Source of the DNA: Actinoplanes xinjiangensis
GTDB lineage: Bacteria; Actinomycetota; Actinomycetes; Mycobacteriales; Micromonosporaceae
Direction: 5' to 3'
NCBI RefSeq assembly: GCF_003148685.1
Contig: NZ_QGGR01000010.1
Location: forward strand, 62,001-126,000
Length of the DNA stretch: 64,000 nt
The first letter of the stretch is position 1, and each line of letters opens with the position of its first letter. This document shows positions 52,341 through 59,957 of the stretch, one piece after another. Below the pieces are notes generated by a model that saw nothing but the letters and a program-made list of their open reading frames with translations, searched no databases and was not told where the DNA came from. The position numbers and the translations under genes were made by a program.

Positions 52341-52372
52341 AGCGGGCCGTCCCGAGAGGGGCGGCCCGCTTG
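52341..52372 (+). terminator. Terminator downstream of giant repeat gene
   Basis: 13-bp stem (52341-52353 with 52358-52370, one G-T) and GAGA loop, followed by TT and a T-containing tail. Confidence 0.85.
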
Positions 52373-52417
52373 CCTTTGCGGTCAGGAAGTGGCCGCAAAG
52401 GCATTTACCGTCAGGCT

Positions 52418-53488
52418 ATGACAGTCCTCTCCACGCGCGTCCTGAACCGGACCTACCTACGGCGCCAGCTGCTCGCCGAGCGGATTCCGCGCCCCGCCGC
52501 CGCGATCGTCGAGCATCTGGTGGCGGTGCAGGGCCAGGAGCCGGACGCGCCGTATCTGGGGTTGTGGGCGAGGTCGTCGGATTTCGCGATGGCGGACCTG
52601 ACCGGGCTGTTGCAGGACCGGACGGTGGTGCGCAGCGCGCTGCTCCGCGGCACCCAGCATCTGTGTTCCGGCGCGGACTACGGGTGGCTGCGGCCGACGC
52701 TGCAACCGGCCCTGGAGCGGATGGCGGGGCGGGCGGGACGGCTGGGCGGCTGTGATCCGGAGGCGTTCGACGCGGTGGGGCGGGAGATCCTCGCGGAGGG
52801 GACGCTGACCCGCCCGGAGATCGCCCGGCGGATCGCGGCACGGTTTCCGGAGGCGGAACTCGGGGAGCTGGCGCTGGTCGTACATCTGCGATTTGCTCTG
52901 CTGCACCCGCCGCCGGCCGGGACGTGGGGGCATCGCGGGAGGGTCGGGTGTGTCCTGGCCGAGGATTGGCTGGGGCGGCCGCTGGCCGCCGGGCCGGACG
53001 CGGAGACGCTGGTGTTGCGGTATCTGGCGGCGTTCGGGCCGGCGTCGGTGAAGGACGTTCAGGTCTGGTCGGGTCTGACCCGCCTGGCGGCGCTGTTCGC
53101 GACGCTGCGGCCGCGGCTGCGGGTCTTCCGTGACGAGAACGGCATGGAGTTGTACGACCTCCCGGACGCGCCGATCGAGGACGCGGACGCCCCGGCTCCG
53201 GTGGTGTTCCTGCCCGAGTTCGACAACGCGGTCCTGGGGCACTCGGATCGGTCCCGGATCCTGCATCCGGGTGACCGGTCGCTGGTGATGCCGGGCTGGT
53301 CGATGGTGCACCCGACGGTGCTGGTGGACGGCTTCGTGGCGGCGACCTGGTCGCGCAAGGGGCCGTTGGTGGAGATCGCCCCGTTCAGGCCGTTGCGCCC
53401 GGTGGACCGGTCGGCGGTGGAGGCCGAGGCGGAGCGCGTGGTGGGTTTCGTCGCGCCGGGGGAGACGCCGGAGGTCCGGTGGACGTGA
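52418..53488 (+). CDS. Winged-helix DNA-binding domain protein (HTH_42 type)
   Basis: 356 residues. N-terminal LNRTYLRRQLL and VEHLVAVQGQEPDAPYLGLWAR are the hallmark of the HTH_42/AlkZ-like family, which includes DNA glycosylases that open interstrand cross-links. The catalytic QxQ-like site of AlkZ appears here as the VQGQE segment. C-terminal part has LPEFDNAVLGHSDRSRI. The general family is sure; glycosylase activity is only a possibility. Confidence 0.85.
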   Translation: MTVLSTRVLNRTYLRRQLLAERIPRPAAAIVEHLVAVQGQEPDAPYLGLWARSSDFAMADLTGLLQDRTVVRSALLRGTQHLCSGADYGWLRPTLQPALERMAGRAGRLGGCDPEAFDAVGREILAEGTLTRPEIARRIAARFPEAELGELALVVHLRFALLHPPPAGTWGHRGRVGCVLAEDWLGRPLAAGPDAETLVLRYLAAFGPASVKDVQVWSGLTRLAALFATLRPRLRVFRDENGMELYDLPDAPIEDADAPAPVVFLPEFDNAVLGHSDRSRILHPGDRSLVMPGWSMVHPTVLVDGFVAATWSRKGPLVEIAPFRPLRPVDRSAVEAEAERVVGFVAPGETPEVRWT

Positions 53489-53490
53489 AC

Positions 53491-53521
53491 GGGCCCTCCG
53501 CGCTGCCGACACGGAGGGCCC
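53491..53521 (+). terminator. Terminator after winged-helix gene
   Basis: Perfect 10-bp stem GGGCCCTCCG (53491-53500) with its complement at 53512-53521, 11-base loop. Confidence 0.75.
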
Positions 53522-53680
53522 ATTACCGGGGGGAACGGAGTAACCGAAGGGGGTCTTCGTCCGTTAAGTACACTTTACCCGCTAATAGGCGAAGTGGGAA
53601 GTCGGGGCCACAAACCGGACAAACAGCACGTAGAGCGGGTGTGGCCGCGTACGTGCCGAACAACGGCGTGCCGCCGGGCG

Positions 53681-53686
53681 TAGGCT
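53681..53686 (+). promoter_or_regulatory. -10 box of leaderless orn
   Basis: TAGGCT ends 6 bases before the GTG start of orn. Confidence 0.5.
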
Positions 53687-53692
53687 GTCGGC

Positions 53693-54283
53693 GTGGCGGA
53701 TCTTCTGGTGTGGATCGACTGTGAGATGACCGGTCTCGACCTGGGCAAGGACAAGCTCATCGAGGTTGCGGCCCTGGTCACCGATCCGGAGCTGAACGTG
53801 TTGGGTGAGGGCGTCGATCTGGTCATCCACGCCGATGACGCGGCGCTGGACGCGATGCCCCCGGTGGTGCGCGACATGCATGCCAAATCGGGGCTCACCG
53901 ACGAGGTCCGACGCTCGGCCGTCACCATGGCCGAGGCGGAGGAAGCGGTCCTGGCGTATATCCGGGAGTTCGTGCCGAACCCGCGGACCGCGCCGCTCTG
54001 CGGCAACTCGATCGCCACCGACCGCGGCTTCCTGGCCCGTGACATGCCGGCGCTCGACGCCCACCTGCACTACCGCATGATCGACGTCTCCTCGATCAAG
54101 GAGCTGTGCCGCCGGTGGTATCCCCGGGTGTATTTCGGTCAGCCCGCCAAGGGGCTCTCGCACCGGGCTCTCGCCGACATCCGGGAGAGCATCCGCGAGC
54201 TGGAGTATTACCGCCGTACCATCTTCGTCCCGCAGCCCGGCCCGGATGTGGAGGCGGCGAAAGCGGTCGCCGCCGAGCTGTAG
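53693..54283 (+). CDS. orn: Oligoribonuclease
   Basis: 196 residues of the DEDDh exonuclease family. Degrades 2-5-mer RNAs and pGpG. The four acidic residues and the His are in VWIDCEMTGLD, CGNSIATDRGFLARDMP and LSHRALADIRESI. It links to the EAL protein of this window, since Orn clears the pGpG made from c-di-GMP. tRNA-His follows. Confidence 0.96.
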   Translation: MADLLVWIDCEMTGLDLGKDKLIEVAALVTDPELNVLGEGVDLVIHADDAALDAMPPVVRDMHAKSGLTDEVRRSAVTMAEAEEAVLAYIREFVPNPRTAPLCGNSIATDRGFLARDMPALDAHLHYRMIDVSSIKELCRRWYPRVYFGQPAKGLSHRALADIRESIRELEYYRRTIFVPQPGPDVEAAKAVAAEL

Positions 54284-54317
54284 GTAACCCGCTCGACGGG
54301 GCCCCCGGGGCAGTCGT

Positions 54318-54323
54318 TATGAT
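54318..54323 (+). promoter_or_regulatory. -10 box of tRNA-His
   Basis: TATGAT lies 37 bases before the tRNA 5' end. No strong -35 is seen. Confidence 0.45.
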
Positions 54324-54360
54324 TGGCTGGCACCACGGGGTTGGTTACCCGTGATGGCAT

Positions 54361-54437
54361 GGTGGTCGTAGCTCAGCTGGTAGAGCACCGGGTTGTGGTC
54401 CCGGGGGTCGCGGGTTCAAGTCCCGTCGATCACCCCA
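54361..54437 (+). tRNA. tRNA-His (GUG)
   Basis: Acceptor GTGGTCG pairs with CGATCAC, with the extra G-1 at 54361 opposite C73, the identity mark of tRNA-His. Anticodon loop TTGTGGT with anticodon GTG; T arm GCGGG-TTCAAGT-CCCGT. CCA is encoded (54435-54437). Confidence 0.95.
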
Positions 54438-54441
54438 TGTG

Positions 54442-54476
54442 AAAGGCCTCGTCGCGAGACGGGGCCTTTTCGTTTT
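54442..54476 (+). terminator. Terminator after tRNA-His
   Basis: AAAGGCCTCGTC, loop GCGA, then GACGGGGCCTTTT and CGTTTTG. Confidence 0.85.
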
Positions 54477-54755
54477 GCGCCCGGAAAGCCGGATTTCCTG
54501 TGGGCTCGCTCCCATCATCTGGAAAGCCGAAAAATTTCTCGTGTGAGCGCGCAACCTTTCGCGGCCGCCGAGCCACAGGGGTGTGGATCACTCGACGCCT
54601 TCCAGAGCCCCCTCATGCTCACCAACCGCATCGTCGTACCGCTCCCACCACCGCGTACTCCGTGAAGGCCGGCTGATCTCGGCCGCCCCGGGCTCGTCCC
54701 CACGGCCCGGGGCGGTCGGTACTCCCCGTATCCCCTGACGGTCAGGAACAGTGAG
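54477..54755. other. Gene-free region with hairpin
   Basis: No supported gene. A perfect 11-bp stem (54683-54693 with 54705-54715) lies about 40 bases before the sigma-factor start and may be a terminator for read-through from the tRNA or a leader structure. Confidence 0.5.
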
Positions 54756-55274
54756 TTGTCCGACCTTGGCATCGAATACGCTTTCCGGCGGTTCTTCGAC
54801 GACCATCACGCCGACCTGTCCCGGCTCGCCTACCTGGTGACCGGCGATCCACAGGCCGCCGACGACCTGGCGGCGGACGCGTTCGTGGAGGTGTGGCGGC
54901 ACTGGGAACGGGTCCAGGCCGCGGACAGCCCGGTCGCGTACGCGCGCGGCATCGTGACCAACCTGGCCCGTCAATGGATCCGGAAACAGACCAGGGAACG
55001 GTCCGGGCTGCTGCGGCTGGGCCTGCTGCGCCGCGAGCGCGGCGAGAGCGACACCCCCGCGGTGCTGGACGTACGGGCGGCGCTTCAGCGGCTTCCGCAG
55101 CGGCGCCGCGAATGCGTGGTCCTGCGGTACGCGTTCGACGTGCCGGAACGGGAGGTCGCCACGATCCTCGGCATCTCGGTCGGTGCGGTGAAGAGTCACA
55201 CCTCGCGGGGCGCTGCCCAGTTGAGTGAGTTCCTGCGCGGGATGCCGCTGATGATGGGAGGCCACCATGGCTGA
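54756..55274 (+). CDS. SigE-family ECF sigma factor
   Basis: 172 residues. Region 2: LSRLAYLVTGDPQAADDLAADAFVEVWRHWERV; region 4: LQRLPQRRRECVVLRYAFDVPEREVATILGISVGAVKSHTSRG. This is the SigE-like family abundant in filamentous actinobacteria. The start is uncertain; TTG 54756 follows AGGA by 9 bases. Its end overlaps the following membrane-protein gene by 8 bases, so the two are probably a sigma/regulator pair. Confidence 0.88.
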   Translation: MSDLGIEYAFRRFFDDHHADLSRLAYLVTGDPQAADDLAADAFVEVWRHWERVQAADSPVAYARGIVTNLARQWIRKQTRERSGLLRLGLLRRERGESDTPAVLDVRAALQRLPQRRRECVVLRYAFDVPEREVATILGISVGAVKSHTSRGAAQLSEFLRGMPLMMGGHHG

Positions 55275-56040
55275 GCACCCCCCGTCCGACCTGGGCTCGG
55301 TGCTGCGCCACGAGGCCGAGCGGCACCTGCCGGACCGGGACGTGATGCTGACCCGGATCGTCCAGCGCCGCACCGAACCGGCCGCCGGCCGGTGGGTCCC
55401 GTCGTTGCGCCCGGTCGCCGCGGCGGCGTCGGTGGTGGCGACCCTGGTGGCCGGGTTCGCCGGTATCAGGGCGGCCGGCGACCGGCCGGAGCACGACCGG
55501 GCACCGGCGGCCACCGAGGGCTCGACGTCGCCGTCCACCTCGCCGTCCCCACCGGCCCGGAGCAAGGCGCCACCCCGCGAGGACCCCGGCCACCGGGAGC
55601 CGGTGGAGAAACCACCGCCGCGGCCGGCGATCACCAGCCCGAGCATGCGGCCGGTGGACGGTTTCCTCAGCTCGGCCGCCGTCATCGACGGGCACTCGGC
55701 CGGCACGTGGGCGCAGGGCAACGTCACCCTCACCACCACCGAGACGATCACCGCACTGGACGTCGTGATCAACGTGGCGAAGACCGCGGGTGTCGAGGAC
55801 GCCGGTAAGTGGACCACGATCCCGGCCGACCTGATCACCATGACGGTGACCGAGGAGAAGAGCCGGTTCGTCTACCGGTTCACGCTGCGGCAGGGCACTC
55901 TCGCCCCGGGCAGCTACGTCTTCGCGGTGCAGTACACCCATGCCGACGGCGAGCGGGATCCGGCGCACGACACCTACGGGGCACTGGCCACCGCGGGTGC
56001 GGAACGGGCCGGCGTGACGGGGGCCTTCCCGGCGACGTGA
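55267..56040 (+). CDS. Single-pass membrane protein paired with sigma factor
   Basis: 257 residues. A cytosolic N-terminus of ~45 residues, one membrane helix (about 46-67), a Pro/Ser-rich linker and an extracellular beta-rich domain (about 135-250). The layout is that of anti-sigma regulators, but the zinc anti-sigma motif HxxxCxxC is absent. Starts 8 bases inside the sigma gene. It may hold the sigma factor through its short N-terminus, or be a target. Confidence 0.75.
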   Translation: MAEHPPSDLGSVLRHEAERHLPDRDVMLTRIVQRRTEPAAGRWVPSLRPVAAAASVVATLVAGFAGIRAAGDRPEHDRAPAATEGSTSPSTSPSPPARSKAPPREDPGHREPVEKPPPRPAITSPSMRPVDGFLSSAAVIDGHSAGTWAQGNVTLTTTETITALDVVINVAKTAGVEDAGKWTTIPADLITMTVTEEKSRFVYRFTLRQGTLAPGSYVFAVQYTHADGERDPAHDTYGALATAGAERAGVTGAFPAT

Positions 56041-56081
56041 AAGAGGCGGGCCCCCGAGGTGATCGGGGGCCCGCCTCTTTC
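56039..56081. terminator. Strong bidirectional terminator
   Basis: Perfect 19-bp stem (56039-56057 with 56063-56081), five-base loop, A-run on the left and T-run on the right arm. It serves both convergent genes. Confidence 0.93.
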
Positions 56082-56099
56082 AAGCCGGGGGAGGAGCCG

Positions 56100-57368
56100 T
56101 CAGTTCAGGTAGCTGCCCTTCTTGTACTCTTCCCAGCTCATGTTCCAGTCGGTCCAGCCGTTGCCGTTCTTCAGCTTCTCCTCGGTCCCGGAGACGGTGA
56201 TCACGTCACCCATCATGGTCCGCTGGAAGAGCCACTCGCCCAGCGCCTCGGAGACGTTGACGCAGCCGTGCGAGACGTTGCGCCGGCCCTGCACACCCTC
56301 CGACCACGGGGCGGCGTGGATGAACTGACCGCTGTACGTGATGCGCTGCGCCCAGTCGATCGGCGTCTTGTAGCCGTTGACCGGATCCTCGTCGGTGGTG
56401 TCGAAGATGGTGTGCGCCGCCTTCTCCATGACGACCATGGTGCCGCTGGAGGAGGGGGTGCTCGCCTTGCCCAGACTCACCGGGATCGTCTTGATGACCT
56501 TGCCGTCCTGCTTGACCGTCATCTTCTTGGTCTTGTTGGAGACGGTCATGATCATCTCGCGGCCGATGCTCATGTCGACGGTCAGGTTGGACCGGCCATA
56601 CCACCCGTCACCGAGCTTCACGCCCTTGAGGTTGACGCTGTAGAAGACCTTCGAGTTGGCCTTCCAGTACGTCTTCGGCCGGAAGTGCACCTCGGTCGCG
56701 CTGATCCAGCGCCAGGTGCCCTCCTGCGCGGGCGTCGCGGTGACGACCATCCGCCGCTCCACCTCGGCCCGGTACTTCTCCGGGATGGACCGCCCGAACT
56801 TCATGATCAGCGGCATGCCGACGCCGACCTTCTGACCGTCGGCCAGGAAGCTGGTGACCCGCACCAGGTTCGACGGCTCCTTCATGGTGGTGAAGGTGCT
56901 CGTGACGCTGTTGGTCTTGCCCTCGGCGGTGGGCGTGCTGACGTTCACCGTGTACTTCGTGTTCCACGCCAGCCCCTCGGCCGGGCGCCAGACGTTCTCG
57001 TCCTTGTCGACGGTGCCCTTGATCTCGGCGCCCTTGGCGTTGGTCACGGTGACCTCGGTGTTCGCCGGGTCCTCGCTGTTGTATTTCACCTCGGACCAGA
57101 GCTCGACACTCTTCGCCTCGGCCGCGGGAGAGGTCACCGCGACGGTGCTCAGCGCCGGCTCGGCCGCGGGGGCCTGCGACGCGGCGGTGGTCCCTTCGGG
57201 GGTGCTGTTGCCGCCGCCCTGCCAGGAGGGTTCGTCACTGCCGCTGCACGCGGTGGTCAGCAGCAGTGTGCCCGCGAGCACCGCCGCCACCGCGAGGCGC
57301 AGACGGCTCCGGCCACGGCGGCCGGCCGGCGCGGATCGCTCTGCCGACCGAATTCCATCCATCTCCAT
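56100..57368 (-). CDS. L,D-transpeptidase lipoprotein (first copy)
   Basis: 422 residues. Lipoprotein signal with lipobox LLTTAC (Cys ~41), Ser/Thr/Pro-rich linker, two Ig-like domains (about 80-270) and a YkuD catalytic domain (about 270-390) with the motif IHAAPW and SHGCVNVS; the Cys is the nucleophile. Makes 3-3 cross-links in peptidoglycan outside the cell. C-terminal aromatic block NGWTDWNMSWEEYKKG is typical of actinobacterial Ldt proteins. Paralogue of the next gene. Confidence 0.93.
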   Translation of the reverse strand: MEMDGIRSAERSAPAGRRGRSRLRLAVAAVLAGTLLLTTACSGSDEPSWQGGGNSTPEGTTAASQAPAAEPALSTVAVTSPAAEAKSVELWSEVKYNSEDPANTEVTVTNAKGAEIKGTVDKDENVWRPAEGLAWNTKYTVNVSTPTAEGKTNSVTSTFTTMKEPSNLVRVTSFLADGQKVGVGMPLIMKFGRSIPEKYRAEVERRMVVTATPAQEGTWRWISATEVHFRPKTYWKANSKVFYSVNLKGVKLGDGWYGRSNLTVDMSIGREMIMTVSNKTKKMTVKQDGKVIKTIPVSLGKASTPSSSGTMVVMEKAAHTIFDTTDEDPVNGYKTPIDWAQRITYSGQFIHAAPWSEGVQGRRNVSHGCVNVSEALGEWLFQRTMMGDVITVSGTEEKLKNGNGWTDWNMSWEEYKKGSYLN

Positions 57369-57505
57369 GGTCCCCTCACGGCGTCGTTCTCCCCGGCGCC
57401 CAATAGTGCTCCTAAAACAGCGTCGCACCAATCCCGGTTTCGTGCCGTGACCGGCCTTACGCCATCGATGTACCCCGCCGGGGAGAAGAAACCACGAGCA
57501 GATTC

Positions 57506-58729
57506 CTAGAGGGCGCTGCCCTCCTTGAACTTCTCCCAGCTCACGTCCCACGGCGTCCAGCCGTTGCCGTAGCCCAGCTTGTCGCCGGTGCCCTTCACCA
57601 CGACCGGGTCGCCGATCAGCGACTTCTCGAAGAGCCAGCGGGCGTTCGACGGGGACACGTTGACACAGCCGTGTGACACATTCGTGCGTCCCTGCGCGCC
57701 GGTCGACCACGGAGCCGAGTGGATGTACTGACCGCTCCAGGTCAGTCGCTGCGCGTACTCGATGTCGGTGCGGTAGCCGGCCGCGCCGTCGGTGTCGGTG
57801 GTGTCGAAGACGGTCGCCGCCTTCTTTTCCATCACCACCATGTGACCGCTGGACGACGGGGTGCTCTTCTTGCCCAGGCTCACCGGGATGGTCCGGACCT
57901 TCGCGCCGTTCTCCACCACGGTCATCTTCTTCGAGGCGTTGTCGACGTTCATCTCGAACTTGCGGCCGATCTTCACGGTCGCCGAGCGGTCCTGGTCGCC
58001 GTAGCGGCCGCCGCCGGTGGGCAGGCCGCCGACCGCGATCCGGACCTTCATCGTGGTGCCGGTCTGCCAGTACTCCGGCGCCCGGTAGTAGGCCTGCGTG
58101 CCGGCCTCGGTCCACGACCAGACACCCGGCTGGGCCGGCGAGGTCTCGACGAACATCCGCTTCTGCACCGCCGCCCGGTCGGCCTTCTTGATACCGGGGT
58201 TGAACTCCACCACGACCGGCATCGCCACGCCGTAGGTGTTGCCGTCGAACAGGTAGAGACCGGTCCCGGTCTCCCGGCCGGGCGCGCCCATCGTGGTGAA
58301 CGACGTGGTCGCGGTGGTGCTCGTGCCGTCCGCGCCGGTGGCGACGACCTTGGCGGCGTACTTCTGGCTGGTCTTGAGGGGCTTGTCCGGCACCCACGCC
58401 GACTTGTCCTCGCGCAGCCGGCCGGCGACCGCCTTGCCCTTGGCGTCGGTGAGCGTGACCGAGGACACCTCGCCGCCGCTGACCTTGACCCCGATCTCGG
58501 CGCTGACCGGTACGTCCTTCTTGTTCGCGGCCGGCGTGACGGTCAGGGTGACCGGCCCGGCGGCGGTGGTGCTCTCGGTGACCGGAGCGGATGCCCCGGC
58601 ACTGGCCCCGGCGCTGGTGGCCGTGGGCGGCTCGGCGAACGCGGGTTCGGACTCGTCGCTGCACGCGGCGGTGGAGGCGATCAGGCCGATCGCCATGATC
58701 GTCGCCAGTGAGCGGCGGAGGTCAAACAT
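57506..58729 (-). CDS. L,D-transpeptidase lipoprotein (second copy)
   Basis: 407 residues with the same layout: lipobox IASTAC, Ig-like domains, YkuD domain with IHSAPW and SHGCVNVS, and a C-terminal NGWTPWDVSWEKFKEG block. A GTG-initiated longer frame (58783) is possible, but ATG 58729 gives a standard lipoprotein signal (MFDLRRSLATIMAIGLIAS). It lies upstream of the first copy by 137 bases on the same strand, a tandem duplication. Confidence 0.93.
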   Translation of the reverse strand: MFDLRRSLATIMAIGLIASTAACSDESEPAFAEPPTATSAGASAGASAPVTESTTAAGPVTLTVTPAANKKDVPVSAEIGVKVSGGEVSSVTLTDAKGKAVAGRLREDKSAWVPDKPLKTSQKYAAKVVATGADGTSTTATTSFTTMGAPGRETGTGLYLFDGNTYGVAMPVVVEFNPGIKKADRAAVQKRMFVETSPAQPGVWSWTEAGTQAYYRAPEYWQTGTTMKVRIAVGGLPTGGGRYGDQDRSATVKIGRKFEMNVDNASKKMTVVENGAKVRTIPVSLGKKSTPSSSGHMVVMEKKAATVFDTTDTDGAAGYRTDIEYAQRLTWSGQYIHSAPWSTGAQGRTNVSHGCVNVSPSNARWLFEKSLIGDPVVVKGTGDKLGYGNGWTPWDVSWEKFKEGSAL

Positions 58730-58868
58730 CGTCGGGCCCCGTTCTTTAGTTCTCGGCGCAGACATACTGACGCACCGGCGCAAGTGACGGGTCCCCCTTC
58801 CGGGGGTCAGCGGCCGATTTCAAGGATCTTCCCAGCCCGTGCTAACGTTTTCCTCGTTGTACGGCAGA

Positions 58869-58941
58869 GCGCTGCTAGCTCAACTGGCAGAGCAGCGGAC
58901 TCTTAATCCGCGGGTTGTAGGTTCGAGTCCTACGCGGCGCA
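58869..58941 (+). tRNA. tRNA-Lys (CUU), copy 1
   Basis: 73 bases; acceptor GCGCTGC with GCGGCGC, anticodon loop CTCTTAA with anticodon CTT, T arm TGTAGGTTCGAGTCCTACG. CCA not encoded. TAACGT about 20 bases upstream may be its -10. Confidence 0.95.
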
Positions 58942-58989
58942 CTCTCCCGACCAACGACCGACGGGTGTGTTAATGTTTTCCGTCGAAAG

Positions 58990-59062
58990 GCGCTGCTAGC
59001 TCAACTGGCAGAGCAGCGGACTCTTAATCCGCGGGTTGTAGGTTCGAGTCCTACGCGGCGCA
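58990..59062 (+). tRNA. tRNA-Lys (CUU), copy 2
   Basis: Identical over all 73 bases to the copy 121 bases upstream. The bases just before (TTAATGTTTTCC) resemble those before copy 1 (CTAACGTTTTCC), so the duplication includes upstream sequence. Confidence 0.95.
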
Positions 59063-59080
59063 CAGCATCGCACAGCATCA

Positions 59081-59112
59081 CAAGGCCTCACCGCTACGGT
59101 GGGGCCTTGTTG
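59081..59112 (+). terminator. Terminator after tRNA-Lys pair
   Basis: 13-bp stem CAAGGCCTCACCG (59081-59093) with 59097-59109, three-base loop, followed by TTG. Confidence 0.85.
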
Positions 59113-59239
59113 CTTGTGCGGACCTTTTCGTGGGGCGCCTCACACTCCCATGATCGTGATGCACTTCACGCTGCTCTCCGGTCGGAAACCGGGCAGTCGA
59201 CAAGCCTTCCAGACGTCCGGAATCGGCCCCGCGGGGTCG

Positions 59240-59245
59240 TATCGT
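59240..59245 (+). promoter_or_regulatory. -10 box of leaderless FMN reductase gene
   Basis: TATCGT ends 7 bases before ATG 59253. Confidence 0.5.
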
Positions 59246-59252
59246 CGGCGAC

Positions 59253-59921
59253 ATGACGCGCGTCCTGTTGATCTCGGGAAGCACCCTGTCCGGCTCCCTG
59301 CACACCGCCGCCCTGCGCACCGCGGCCCGCTTCGCCCCGCAGGAGATCACCGCGACCCTCTACGAGGATCTGCGGGAGCTGCCCGCGTTCGTGCCGGGCG
59401 AGACCCCGCGCGGTGTGGTCGCCGAGCTGCGCGCCATGGTCGACGCCGCCGACGCCGTGCTGTTCAGCACCCCGGAGTACACCGGCTCGCTCCCCGGCAG
59501 CCTGAAGAACCTGCTCGACTGGCTCGTCGACGGCGGTGATCTGGGTGGCAAACCGGCCGCCTGGCTGTCCGTGGTCCGGCCCGGTGTCGACGAGGGTGCC
59601 CGGGCCGGCCTGGAGTCGGTCCTGGAGCACGGCGGCGCCCGCCTGCTGCGCGCCGCCTGCATCCGCCTGCCACTGGAGATGGCCTCGATCGACGCGACCG
59701 GCCTGATCGCCGACGACCGCCTGCACGTGGCCCTCCAGGACATGCTGGAGACGCTGGTCCGCGCGCTGTCGGAGGCCCGGCCCCGCCCGCAGCCGTCCTG
59801 GCAGGCGCACTCCAGCGTCTACCCGGTGGTGCGGCGCCCGGACGGGTCCGGTGGCTCGCCGTACGGCGGGGGCGGGTCCGGCCACCCGAGCGGGCAGAGC
59901 GCGCCCAGCTGGCTCAGCTGA
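59253..59921 (+). CDS. NADPH-dependent FMN reductase
   Basis: 222 residues, flavodoxin-like fold of the SsuE/ArsH/ChrR group. FMN-binding loops: LISGSTLSGSLHTAAL and STPEYTGSLPGSLKNLLDWL. Reduces flavin or quinones and metal ions. The last ~40 residues are Gly/Ser/Pro-rich and disordered. Three copies of CTCAGCTGACC lie around its 3' end (59913, 59943, 59957). Confidence 0.9.
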   Translation: MTRVLLISGSTLSGSLHTAALRTAARFAPQEITATLYEDLRELPAFVPGETPRGVVAELRAMVDAADAVLFSTPEYTGSLPGSLKNLLDWLVDGGDLGGKPAAWLSVVRPGVDEGARAGLESVLEHGGARLLRAACIRLPLEMASIDATGLIADDRLHVALQDMLETLVRALSEARPRPQPSWQAHSSVYPVVRRPDGSGGSPYGGGGSGHPSGQSAPSWLS

Positions 59922-59957
59922 CCTCGCTCAGCCGGCTTTTCCCTCAGCTGACCGCAC

